64,000 nucleotides of DNA from Deltaproteobacteria bacterium (lineage in GTDB: Bacteria; Myxococcota; Kuafuiibacteriia; Kuafuiibacteriales; Kuafuiibacteriaceae), in NCBI GenBank assembly GCA_020632995.1, contig JACKEN010000024.1, forward strand, positions 1 through 64,000, read 5' to 3'. Numbering within the stretch: position 1 is the stretch's first letter; each line of letters begins with the position of its first letter. A model generated the notes under the pieces. The model did not search any database, was not told where the DNA came from, and worked only from the letters and a program-made list of their open reading frames with translations. The position numbers and the translations under genes were made by a program. Shown here piece by piece: positions 45,570 through 54,541 of this stretch.

Positions 45570-45791
45570 AGCCTGAGCCCCAATCCTGAAGCCTGTCTCC
45601 GAACCCTGGAGACTGAGCCCTGAAGCCTGTCTCTGAGCCCTGAAGCCAACGGCGCCGTGTCTCGAGCGCCATGCGCTACGAGCGTGGGATCAGGCCTCAG
45701 AGACAGGGCTCAGGACAGCAGGCTCGAGGGTCCAGGCCTCAGACGACAGACCTGGACCTCCAGCCCTTTGCGGCTTGGCGTCTTTGCGCGA
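45535..45791. repeat. Degenerate CTGAGCCCTGAAGCCTGT repeat array with long inverted repeat
   Basis: Between the PPOX-GNAT gene and the convergent surface-protein operon lie about six degenerate units of the 18-bp element CTGAGCCCTGAAGCCTGT (45539-45647). The same sequence returns inverted at 45691-45714. CCTGTCTCTGAG (45626-45637) pairs perfectly with CTCAGAGACAGG (45696-45707) across a 58-base loop. A further block, CTTTGCGGCTTGGCG plus TCTTTGCG at 45766-45788, resembles dispersed intergenic repeats known in other large bacterial genomes. No gene is evident in this gap of about 250 bp. A role in terminating both convergent transcripts is plausible. Confidence 0.6.
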
Positions 45792-45819
45792 CCCAACCCG
45801 CCGCACGCAGGCCCAGGCT

Positions 45820-48800
45820 TCAGCGTCGGCGACGCCGGAGCACCAGCAACCCCAGCAGGCCGAGGCCCACCAACCCCGACCCACCCGCCACCGGGTCCGT
45901 CACGCACGTGCAGCCGGTGTCCTCGAGCACCGGGGGCTTCTCCACCACCTTCTCCCGGACCTCGAGGGTGATCGGGGTCTGGGTGAAGCGGCCCACCGAG
46001 TCGGTGCAGGTCACCAGCACGCTCACGGTGTCGACCTCCTCGGGGGTGCCGCGGAAGCGGAGCTTCTGCTCGCCCTCCACCTCCGCCACCTCGTAGGAGA
46101 GGCCGCGGGGGAGGGACGGGCCGGCCACCCGCCACGACAAGCTGCCTTGCCCGTTGCGGGTGCCCAGCTCGGTCTCGTAGACCTCGCCGAGGGTGGCGTA
46201 GGGCACCGAGGTGGGGGTGATCGCGAAGCCCTCGTCCTGCACCACCGCGAGCCGGAAGGTCGCGGAGTCCTGGGCCGCGGTGGCGCCGGTGCCCTCGGAC
46301 GCGGTCACCGTGAACACCCAGGCGCCCACCTGCTGGGGCACGCCCACCACGCGGCCCTCGGTCGAGACCACGACGCCGGGCGGGAGCGGGCCGCTCGCGC
46401 TGAAGGAGACGGTGGAGGTGCGGCTGCCGCCGACCACCCGCAGCTCGTAGACGTAGTTCTCACCCACCCGCCCGTCGGGGAGGGTGGAGGCCACGAGGGT
46501 GAGGCGGCCGGGGGTGGCCACGGTGAGCCGCAGGGTGCGGCGCGCCTCGGTCACGTCGTCCTTCGCCACCACGTTCAGCTCGTAGACGCCCGCCTGCACC
46601 GGCACGCCGTGCAGGTAGCCGTCCTCGTCCAGGGTGAGGCCGGTCGGGATGTTGCCCTCGACCGTGAAGGTGACCTCGCCCGAGTTGCCCAGGGCCTGGA
46701 TGTGCTGCTGATCCGCCACCGGCACGTCGTCGCCGGCGGGGGGGTAGGCCGCGCCCACCTGGCCCGGCAGCAGGTCTCGGGTGACGATGGTGAGGCCGCC
46801 GTCGGGCTCCGCCACCGTGACGCTCAGCGTCCGGCTGGCGGTGTGGCCCGCGCTCTCGACCTGCACCGTGACGGTGGCCTGGCCCACCGTGGTGGGGGTG
46901 CCGCGCAGCTCGCCGCTGTTGGGGACGAGGCTCATCCCCTGGGGCAAGCTGCCCTGCAGGCTCCAGGTGTAGTGCCCGTCGCCGCCGCTCGCCCGGAGGA
47001 AGTGGGTGTAGGCCACGCCCACGTAGGCGCCGGGGAGGGCGGAGGTGTCGATGTTCACCGCGTCGGTGGCCACCGACAGGGTGGTGGCGCTGGCCCGGGT
47101 GTTGTTGACCTCGTCGATCTCCTGCACCGCGTTGTCGGGATCCATCACCACCCCGAGGTAGTACTGGCCAGCGACGACCTGGGCCGGGAGGGTCACGTCC
47201 ACCGTCACCGTCGCGGTCGTCAGGAGCGGCAGGCTCTCGGTGCCGCTCGCGAGCTGGAAGTCATCGCGGCTCACCACCTGGTTGCGCGACAGCACCAGGC
47301 GCCAGTCGCTCGTGGCGTCGAGGTTGCCCCGGTTCCGCAGGTAGAGGGTGGCCTGGAAGCTCCCTTGCGGCTCGACCGCCTGCACCGACGCGGTCACGTC
47401 GGTGACCACGAAGTCGGGCTGCTGGGCCGCCACGCGGAAGGTGTCGGTGGAGATGAGGACGTTGTTGGTCTCGTCCGGCTCCACCAGCTCGTTCATCGGG
47501 TCGACCACCAGCGCGAGCCTGTAGCGGCCGAAGGGCAGGCTCAGCGGCACGGTGGGCGTGGCGGTGACGGTCAGCGCCTGGTACGGCGCCAGGGTCACCG
47601 GCCCGGACTCGAAGATCGGGTTGTTGGGCACCGTCTCGGTCGGCCCCATGACGTGCACCGTGTACCGGAACGGCCCGAGGGCGTTCTGGTGGAGCGAGGC
47701 CATGGTGACGCTGGTGGTGAAGGGCACCCCGGCGAAGACCGAGGACGGCACCACGATCCCCGCCGCCTGCACGTCGGGGCCCGCGTCCTGCTGGACCCGC
47801 ACCACGGTGTTCGTCGCCGCCGCCAGGTCGTTGCCATTGCAAGCAGGGCTGACACACGACAGGAAGTTGCCGCCGAGGGTGCCGTTGGCGTTCTCCCAGC
47901 CGGCGGAGGCGGTCCACGCGAAGGGGTCGGTCATGCCGGTCACCGGGCCGTAGTGCACCTCGAAGCGCCCCGCCTGCCCCTCGTAGAGCCAGAGCTGGAA
48001 CTTCGGGTTGCCGCCCGCGCCGCTGTACCGCTGCACGGTGTCGTACTGGATGATGAAGACCCGGCTGGGGGCGGTGCCCTCCAGGTAGGTGGTGGCCCCG
48101 TTGGTGATCAGGTCGTCCCACCACAGCGCGATGAGCTCGTTGGGTGAGCTGGTGGAGGGCATCGTGTCGTTCGCGAGGCTGGTCGCGCTCCCCCCGAACG
48201 CCACGAACCCGTTGGTGCCCACCGACGCCGAGGTGTAGTCGGTGCTGTAGAACCGGAAGGGGAACGGGAGCGGGACGATGCCTTGAGAGTCGTCGGTGCC
48301 CTGGAAGGGCACCGGGGTGCCGCCGCTGCGCTCCACGTAGTTCTCGGCGCGGGTGTCGACGAAGTACGGGACCTGGGCCGAGGCGAGGGACGGCGCGGCG
48401 AGCACTGCGAGCGCAAGGAGACTTGCCGCCGCGCGGCCCCGCCGCCGCACGAGGAACAGGCCGCCGAGCAGGCCGAGCAGGGACCACGCCCCCGCCCCGC
48501 GACCCTCGTGGGCGCTGGTGCAGCTGCAGCCGTCGTCACCGCCGGTGGGGAGCGGATCCACGACCTCGGGCTCGTCGACGATGATGCCGAAGGCGCGCAG
48601 GTCGTATTGCCCCACGGTGTCGCGCGCGATCACGGTGAAGGAGAAGGTGCCGCTGCTGCTGGGGGTGCCCGAGATGCCGCCGTCGCTCGCCAGGGTGAGG
48701 CCGGTCGGCAGGTCACCCTCGACGAGGGCGAACGTCACGGTGCCGGTGGTGGAGATCGCCTTCATGACCACCGCCTCGCCCGCCTCGTTCACGTAGGCCT

Positions 48801-51800
48801 TGTTGACCTCGCCGCGGGGCAGGCTGTTGGTCACGAAGGTGACGCCGTCGGACTCGTCGATCTCCACCGTGTAGGTGTTGAGGTCGAAGTCGCCGCGGCT
48901 GTCGACCACCCGGATCGAGAAGGTGAACAGGCCCACCCGGCTCGGCTCGCCGTAGATGCGGTCGCCCTCGAGCACCAGGCCGTCGGGGAGCGCGCCGTCC
49001 GCCACCGTGAACACGAAGGGCGAGGTGCCGGTGCCCGAGGCCACCCGCACCACCTCGTCGTAGGCCTCGCCGAGGCGGCCGTCGGGGAGCACGTCGTTGC
49101 TCATCCGCACCGCGTCGGTGGCGTTCACCACGCGCAGGGTCAGGGGCCGCTCCGCGAAGGCGCCGAGGGCGTCGGTGACCCGGACGTTGAGGCGGGAGAT
49201 CGAGGTGATGCTCGGCGTGCCCTCGATCCGACCGTCGTCGCTGAGGAACAGGCCCTCGGGGAGGGCGTCACCGCCGGTGAGGGTCCACAGGTAGGGCCGG
49301 ACGCCGCCGAAGGCGGTGAGCGGGTACGCGTAGGGCCGCTCCACGAACCCGGGCGGGAGCGCGGTGGTGAGGATCTCGAGGTCGGTGGTCTGGTCGGCCA
49401 CCAGGAGAGTGAAGGCCTTGGCCACGATCAGGGCGCCGTCGGTCACGGTGATCACCACGTCGGCCACGCCCTCCTCGGTCGGGGTGCCCGACAGGCGCCC
49501 GCTCGCGTCGAGGCTCAGCCCCGCCGGCAGCACGCCCATCGCGAGGCTGAAGGTGTAGCTGCCCGCGCCGCCGGCGGCGGCCACGAAGACATCGTAGGGC
49601 ACGCCCACCGTGCCCATCGGGAGGCTGGTGGTGAGGATGCTGAGGTCGCTCGGCAGCACCGGGAGCGTGGCGCCCGACACCAGCACGTTGTTGTCCTCGA
49701 ACAGCTCGTCCACCGCTCCCGCGGGATCGAGGACGTAGATCACGTAGTAAGCGCCGGCCGGGGTGCTGGAGGGGATGAGGAGGGTGTCGACCCCGATGTC
49801 CTCGGCCCCCGCGGCCAGGCTGGTGCTGGGGGTGCCGAGCAGGACGTCTTGCGCCGGGTCGAGGGCGTTGTCGGCGGAGAGGTAGACCTGGTAGTCACCC
49901 GCGCCCGCCGCGTTGCCGTCGTTCAGCAAGGTGCGTTGCAAAGTCACCGACTCCCCGGCCGCCGCCCGGGCCGGGAGGCGGATCTCGGTCGCGATGAAGT
50001 CCGGCGCCGGGTCGCGCACCTCGATGGTGCGGGTGGTGCGGTCGAGGTTGTTGTTCTGACGCTCCTCGAGCACCGTGCTCTGCGAGTTGACGATCAGGCA
50101 GAGGTAGTAGGGCCCGGGGGTCAGGGTGCTCGGCACCGGGACCAGCTCGTTGAAGGTCGTCGACTCGCCCGGGCTCAGGCTCAGCGGGCCGAGCTCGGCG
50201 AGGAGGGTGTCGGAGACCGCGCTGCACAGCTGGTTCTCGGACATGTAGATGCCGTAGAGGAAGCCGTTGGCCGAGGCGAGGCCGTCGTTGCTGATGGTCC
50301 CGTAGACCTCGAGGTCGAGGCCGCGGAACGCGAAGACCCCGGGGGTCTCGACCTCGTTCGCCACCAGGTCGGCGCCCGCGAGGGTGGTGGTGTTGGGCGA
50401 CACGCCGAGGTTGTTGGTCTCGTCGGCCTCGACGATGATGTTGTTCGGGTCGATGTCGACCAGCGCGTAGTAGCCGCCGGGGATGACGGTGGGGATCAGC
50501 GCGGGGAACGTGAACGAGGTGGAGGGCGCCGCGGGCACCGCCACCGTCGCGGTCTGGATGAGGATGTCGGAGCTGTCGAGGAGGCGATCCCGCGACAGGT
50601 ACACGTGGTAGGGCACCGCGCCCTGGGCCGCGCCGAGGTTCAGGATGCGCACCGTGATGTCGACCGTCTCACCCGCGCCGGTGTCGGCCGGGGTGTCGAT
50701 CTCGGCCGCGAGGTCGGTGCCGATCAGGAAGCGGGTGGTGAGGATCGCGATGTTGTTGGTCTCGACGTCCTCGGCCACGTCGTTGTTCGAGTCCATGATC
50801 ACGCCCACGGTGTAGAAGCCCGAGGCCAGCGACGGCACCACCGCGGTGAGGGTGGAGGTCTGGGCCGAGCGAGAGGCCAGCGGCCCGAAGGTGAGCTGGC
50901 CGAGCAGGGTGTCGCTCGCGTCGATGGCGGCGTCGGTGGACAGGTAGACCGCCGCGGTCCAGGTGCCGGTGGCGGTCAGGGTGCCCACGTTGCGCGCGGT
51001 GACCTGCACGTTCACGGTGTCGCCCGGGTTGCCGCCGGTGGCGGAGACGCCGCTCGCGACGAGCTCGACCCCGGCCGGGCTCGCCCACTCGATGACCTGG
51101 TTGTTGAGGCTGGTGAGGTCGGTGACCCCGCAGGTGGCGGTGGTGCCGCAGGGCAGGCCCGCGTCACCGATGGTGCCGTCGCCGTTCTCGATCCCGATCG
51201 TGCCGCTCCACAGCGTGTTCTCGGACGCGACGGGGCTGAAGGTGCCGTAGTGCAGGCGCACCGCGCCGGAGGCCTCGGACAGGCGCACCTGGAAGGTGGC
51301 GTTGGACACCGAGGCCGAGCCGCTCGTGTAGTGCCCGACCGCGTTCCACTGCACCACGAACTCGCGGCTCGGCGCCGCGCCGAGCACGGTGTACGTCACC
51401 GCGCCGGTGGTGATGAACAGGTCGTCCCAGAAGGGCGCCACCACCGCGTCGGGGCTGTCGATCGACGGGATGGCGGGGACGCCGAAGGATCCGGTGGAGA
51501 TGAACGTGTCGCAGAAGCCCACCGACGTATCGCAGAACGGGAAGAAGCCCGAGCACTGCGCGTCCACCGTGCACGGCTGGGCGAAGGACATCGCGCCGTT
51601 CGTCCCCACGAAGACCTGGGTGTAGGTCTCGCCGTAGTACGTGAACGGGAAGCCGATCGGGATGAGCGTGGTGTCGTCGTCGTTGCTGAAGAACGACACC
51701 GGCGTCCCGCCGGTGATCGGCACATAGGCCGCGCCGTACTGGTTCTTGAAGTAGGGCACGACCTGGGCGGCGGCGGCGCCGGCCCAGGACAGGCCCACCA

Positions 51801-51864
51801 GGGCGATCAGGGCGCCAGCGGCGCGTGGAGCGGTTCGAGCGAGGGGCTTGGATTCAAAGAGCAC
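45820..51864 (-). CDS. Two surface proteins fused in one ORF (NIDO-like/CARDB/He_PIG, MYXO-CTERM-like)
   Basis: One frame of 2,014 codons encodes two complete secreted proteins in series. Part 1 (1-1144) has a signal peptide, a nidogen-like opening (GFPFTYYGETYTQVFVGTNG), CARDB units (VDITVRILNLGAAQGAVPYH), He_PIG units (LSLDASGRLSGTPTEEGVAD) and a MYXO-CTERM-like tail (GCSC, a helix AWSLLGLLGGLFLV, then RRRGR). Part 2 follows with no stop: RRRGRAAASLLALAVLAAPS is itself a signal peptide, then the same domain order ends in GCTC, VGLGLLGLLVL and RRRRR. An internal GTG at 48450 could start part 2 separately. The start overlaps the upstream gene by 11 bp. A cell-surface adhesive or structural role is inferred. 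Confidence 0.85.
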   Translation of the reverse strand: MLFESKPLARTAPRAAGALIALVGLSWAGAAAAQVVPYFKNQYGAAYVPITGGTPVSFFSNDDDTTLIPIGFPFTYYGETYTQVFVGTNGAMSFAQPCTVDAQCSGFFPFCDTSVGFCDTFISTGSFGVPAIPSIDSPDAVVAPFWDDLFITTGAVTYTVLGAAPSREFVVQWNAVGHYTSGSASVSNATFQVRLSEASGAVRLHYGTFSPVASENTLWSGTIGIENGDGTIGDAGLPCGTTATCGVTDLTSLNNQVIEWASPAGVELVASGVSATGGNPGDTVNVQVTARNVGTLTATGTWTAAVYLSTDAAIDASDTLLGQLTFGPLASRSAQTSTLTAVVPSLASGFYTVGVIMDSNNDVAEDVETNNIAILTTRFLIGTDLAAEIDTPADTGAGETVDITVRILNLGAAQGAVPYHVYLSRDRLLDSSDILIQTATVAVPAAPSTSFTFPALIPTVIPGGYYALVDIDPNNIIVEADETNNLGVSPNTTTLAGADLVANEVETPGVFAFRGLDLEVYGTISNDGLASANGFLYGIYMSENQLCSAVSDTLLAELGPLSLSPGESTTFNELVPVPSTLTPGPYYLCLIVNSQSTVLEERQNNNLDRTTRTIEVRDPAPDFIATEIRLPARAAAGESVTLQRTLLNDGNAAGAGDYQVYLSADNALDPAQDVLLGTPSTSLAAGAEDIGVDTLLIPSSTPAGAYYVIYVLDPAGAVDELFEDNNVLVSGATLPVLPSDLSILTTSLPMGTVGVPYDVFVAAAGGAGSYTFSLAMGVLPAGLSLDASGRLSGTPTEEGVADVVITVTDGALIVAKAFTLLVADQTTDLEILTTALPPGFVERPYAYPLTAFGGVRPYLWTLTGGDALPEGLFLSDDGRIEGTPSITSISRLNVRVTDALGAFAERPLTLRVVNATDAVRMSNDVLPDGRLGEAYDEVVRVASGTGTSPFVFTVADGALPDGLVLEGDRIYGEPSRVGLFTFSIRVVDSRGDFDLNTYTVEIDESDGVTFVTNSLPRGEVNKAYVNEAGEAVVMKAISTTGTVTFALVEGDLPTGLTLASDGGISGTPSSSGTFSFTVIARDTVGQYDLRAFGIIVDEPEVVDPLPTGGDDGCSCTSAHEGRGAGAWSLLGLLGGLFLVRRRGRAAASLLALAVLAAPSLASAQVPYFVDTRAENYVERSGGTPVPFQGTDDSQGIVPLPFPFRFYSTDYTSASVGTNGFVAFGGSATSLANDTMPSTSSPNELIALWWDDLITNGATTYLEGTAPSRVFIIQYDTVQRYSGAGGNPKFQLWLYEGQAGRFEVHYGPVTGMTDPFAWTASAGWENANGTLGGNFLSCVSPACNGNDLAAATNTVVRVQQDAGPDVQAAGIVVPSSVFAGVPFTTSVTMASLHQNALGPFRYTVHVMGPTETVPNNPIFESGPVTLAPYQALTVTATPTVPLSLPFGRYRLALVVDPMNELVEPDETNNVLISTDTFRVAAQQPDFVVTDVTASVQAVEPQGSFQATLYLRNRGNLDATSDWRLVLSRNQVVSRDDFQLASGTESLPLLTTATVTVDVTLPAQVVAGQYYLGVVMDPDNAVQEIDEVNNTRASATTLSVATDAVNIDTSALPGAYVGVAYTHFLRASGGDGHYTWSLQGSLPQGMSLVPNSGELRGTPTTVGQATVTVQVESAGHTASRTLSVTVAEPDGGLTIVTRDLLPGQVGAAYPPAGDDVPVADQQHIQALGNSGEVTFTVEGNIPTGLTLDEDGYLHGVPVQAGVYELNVVAKDDVTEARRTLRLTVATPGRLTLVASTLPDGRVGENYVYELRVVGGSRTSTVSFSASGPLPPGVVVSTEGRVVGVPQQVGAWVFTVTASEGTGATAAQDSATFRLAVVQDEGFAITPTSVPYATLGEVYETELGTRNGQGSLSWRVAGPSLPRGLSYEVAEVEGEQKLRFRGTPEEVDTVSVLVTCTDSVGRFTQTPITLEVREKVVEKPPVLEDTGCTCVTDPVAGGSGLVGLGLLGLLVLRRRRR

Positions 51865-54541
51865 GTTTCAAACTCCTGGAGCGTCGGCGAAGTCCTAGCA
51901 GGACCCACACGCCGCCGACGAGCAAGATCGAATCTGGTCGCGGGGCCCCGCCTCCCAGATGACAGGTGCAGCCCCCGGCCTCGGCCGCGGCCGGGTCGGG
52001 GTCGGGCACCCGCGAGATGACGACGAAGGCGCGCTCGTCCGTGCGCCCCCTTGCGTCGGTGACGCGAGCGGTGAAGGCCCAGCGACCCTCGCGCTCCAGT
52101 TGCCCCCGGATCACGAGGTCGTCGGCGGACTCCCCCGCCTCCCCGGCCCCCGGCGCCACCTCGAAGGACGCGGGCAGGCGCCCCTCCTCCCAGGGCAGCG
52201 CCCAGGTGTACGGCCGGTCGCCCCCGTCGGCCCGGAGCACCACGTGGTACTCGGTCTGGGGGGCCCCTTCGGGGAGGGCCTGGGTGGAGATCGCGAAGCG
52301 GCCGGTCTGTGTGACCTCGAGCACAACCTCCGCGGTGTCCACGTGGCCGAGGCGATCGCGCACCTCGACCAGCATCCGGAAGCGGCCCACCTGCTCGGGC
52401 AGGCCCTGCAGGCTCCCGTCGGTGCTGACGGTGAGCCCGGGGGGCGGGGTGGTGAGGCGGCGCCAGCTGTAGGGCGGCAAGCCGCCTTGCGCCAGGAGCG
52501 GGTGCACGTAGGTCTCGAGGAGCTGGGCCCGGGGGAGGTCGCGGGAGACCACGGTGAGGTTGGGCGCCGCCCGCACGTCGAGGGACACCGCGACGGTGGC
52601 GGTGGCGCCGGCGTTGTCGCGCACCCGGAGCACGACGGGGAAGGCGCCGACCGCGCCAGGCACCCCGAAGATGTCGCCGTCCACCGAGAGGCCGAGGCCC
52701 GGTGCAAGCGCGCCTGCATCCACCGACCAGCCGTAGGGCCAGACGCCGCCCGCCGCGTAGAGGCGGGCCGCGTAGTCGTGCCCGACCACCGCCTCGGGGA
52801 GGTGGCGGGTCACCGGGGTCAGGGGCAGGTTGGGCTCCAGGATCGCGAGCTCCAGGGCCTTGGTGCCGGAGGCGCCGCCGCTCGTCGCCTCGAGCTCGAG
52901 GGTCACCTGGGTGGCCTGGAGCGGCACCCCGGCGATCACCCCGGTGGAGGCGTCGAGGCCCAGGCCTCGGGGGATGAAGCCGCCCACCAGCTCGAAGCGG
53001 TAGCGCCCGTCGCCCCCCGCCGCCTCCACCGTGGCCGAGTACGGCCGGCCGAGCACCGCGGGGGGGAGGGACTCGGTGAGGATCTGGACCTCGTCGGAGG
53101 CCACCACCACGGGCTGGGCGGTGCGCGCGTCGTTGTTGCCCTCGTCGAGCTCCGCCACCCGGAGCTCGGGGTCGACGAGGGCGCCCACGTAGTAGAGGCC
53201 GGTCTGCAAGCTGGCTGGCACCACCGCGGTCAGGGTGCCGGTGACGGTCTGGCGGGGCGCGGTGTCGAAGGTGACGGACCCCAGCTCCACGTCGGAGGTG
53301 GTGATCGCCCGGTTGTCGGAGAGCACCACCCGCAGCTCGAGCGCGCCGGGCCGGTTCCCCGCGTTCTCGGCCGCGTACGCCACCTGGAGCGGGGCCCCCG
53401 GCCGCACCTCGGTGCTCAGCGGCTGAAGGCGCGTGACGCGGAAGTCCGGGGCCTGCTCGGCGATGCGCACCGGGGCCGAGAGGGCCAGGTTGTTCAGCTC
53501 GTCGGTCTCGGCGAGGTCGTCGCCGACGTCCGCCACCAGCGCTACCCGGTACTGCCCCGCCGCGAGGCCGGCGGGCACCTCGAGCTCGAGGTCGAGGGCC
53601 CTGGACTCGAAGCCCTCGAGGGTGAGCGGCGCGCTCACCAGGAGCGGCGCCACCCCAACGGTGGACGTGTTCGCCGCCGGCACCAGCCACGCCGCGTAGC
53701 GCAGGGGGCCCAGGGGGTTCTGGTGCCGGCTCACCAGGCGGGCGGACACCGCCAGGGGGAGGCCGGGGTACCCGACCTCGGGGGTGGAGAGGTTGGTCAC
53801 CGTGACGTCTTGCCCGGCGTCGGCCAGCACCGTCACGAGAAGGTCCTCGAGGTTCCCGACGTCGAGGGTGCTGCACGGCTGGGGCCCGCCGCAGGGGGCG
53901 ATCCACATGCCGAGGGCGCCGTTCGCGCTCTCGAGGCCGACGCGGGCCTGGATCTCGGTCGGGTTCCCCAGGAAGTTCACCCCGGGCGAGGCAGGACCGA
54001 AGCGGATGTCCAGCTGCGCCGCCGGGCCCTCGTGCCAGGTCATCATGAAGGTGACGTCGGAGGGGGCCTGGGTGTCGGTGAAGTGCCGGATCCGGCGCCA
54101 CTCCACGCTGATCTTCCCCTGCCCCGGGGTGTCGTCCACCTCGTAGAAGACCCCCGCCCCGGGCTGGGTGGCCCCGGGGCAGCCCGCCACGCTCGAGCAC
54201 CAGTCGTCCCACAGCGGGGCCACGAACCCGTTCGGGGTGGAGGCGGAGGGCATGGTGCCGGGCGAGAAGTTCAGGCCCGCGCGCCCGCTCGTCACGCTCA
54301 CCACCCCGTTCGCGTTGATGAAGACGGTGCTGAACTCCTCACCGTAGAGGACGACGGAGAACGGCAGCGGCACCGCGTAGGTGGAGGCGTCGCCCAGCCC
54401 CGGCAAGATCTCTTGCGCGCTCGGCCCGAGCCCCACGTACGGCTCGGTCTGCTGGAAGACCTGATACGGCGCCACCTGGGCCCCGGCGGGCCCCGCGCCC
54501 AGCATCATCAGGGCGCCCGACAGCCACGCGGCGAGCCTCAT
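51854..54541 (-). CDS. Surface protein, NIDO-like/CARDB/He_PIG with MYXO-CTERM-like tail
   Basis: The ATG at 54541 overlaps the upstream stop as ATGA; an upstream ATG at 54568 would place the signal peptide 9 residues in. The protein of about 895 residues has a signal peptide (LSGALMMLGAGPAGAQ), a NIDO-like domain (LPFSVVLYGEEFSTVFINAN), CARDB units (PLQVAYAAENAGNRPGALEL) and He_PIG units (LGLDASTGVIAGVPLQATQV, LTVSTDGSLQGLPEQVGRFR). The tail has GGCTCHLGGG, then LLVGGVWVLLGLRRR. In MYXO-CTERM proteins the Cys is thought to be processed by a myxosortase and to anchor the protein in the outer membrane. The tail continues after the Arg cluster with SRSLKRAL, slightly longer than usual. Confidence 0.88.
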   Translation of the reverse strand: MRLAAWLSGALMMLGAGPAGAQVAPYQVFQQTEPYVGLGPSAQEILPGLGDASTYAVPLPFSVVLYGEEFSTVFINANGVVSVTSGRAGLNFSPGTMPSASTPNGFVAPLWDDWCSSVAGCPGATQPGAGVFYEVDDTPGQGKISVEWRRIRHFTDTQAPSDVTFMMTWHEGPAAQLDIRFGPASPGVNFLGNPTEIQARVGLESANGALGMWIAPCGGPQPCSTLDVGNLEDLLVTVLADAGQDVTVTNLSTPEVGYPGLPLAVSARLVSRHQNPLGPLRYAAWLVPAANTSTVGVAPLLVSAPLTLEGFESRALDLELEVPAGLAAGQYRVALVADVGDDLAETDELNNLALSAPVRIAEQAPDFRVTRLQPLSTEVRPGAPLQVAYAAENAGNRPGALELRVVLSDNRAITTSDVELGSVTFDTAPRQTVTGTLTAVVPASLQTGLYYVGALVDPELRVAELDEGNNDARTAQPVVVASDEVQILTESLPPAVLGRPYSATVEAAGGDGRYRFELVGGFIPRGLGLDASTGVIAGVPLQATQVTLELEATSGGASGTKALELAILEPNLPLTPVTRHLPEAVVGHDYAARLYAAGGVWPYGWSVDAGALAPGLGLSVDGDIFGVPGAVGAFPVVLRVRDNAGATATVAVSLDVRAAPNLTVVSRDLPRAQLLETYVHPLLAQGGLPPYSWRRLTTPPPGLTVSTDGSLQGLPEQVGRFRMLVEVRDRLGHVDTAEVVLEVTQTGRFAISTQALPEGAPQTEYHVVLRADGGDRPYTWALPWEEGRLPASFEVAPGAGEAGESADDLVIRGQLEREGRWAFTARVTDARGRTDERAFVVISRVPDPDPAAAEAGGCTCHLGGGAPRPDSILLVGGVWVLLGLRRRSRSLKRAL

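Noticed and set aside
48283..52020. A 1,245-codon + strand frame opposite the surface-protein operon
   Set aside because: Antisense of strongly supported CARDB/He_PIG coding sequence; no plausible protein features.
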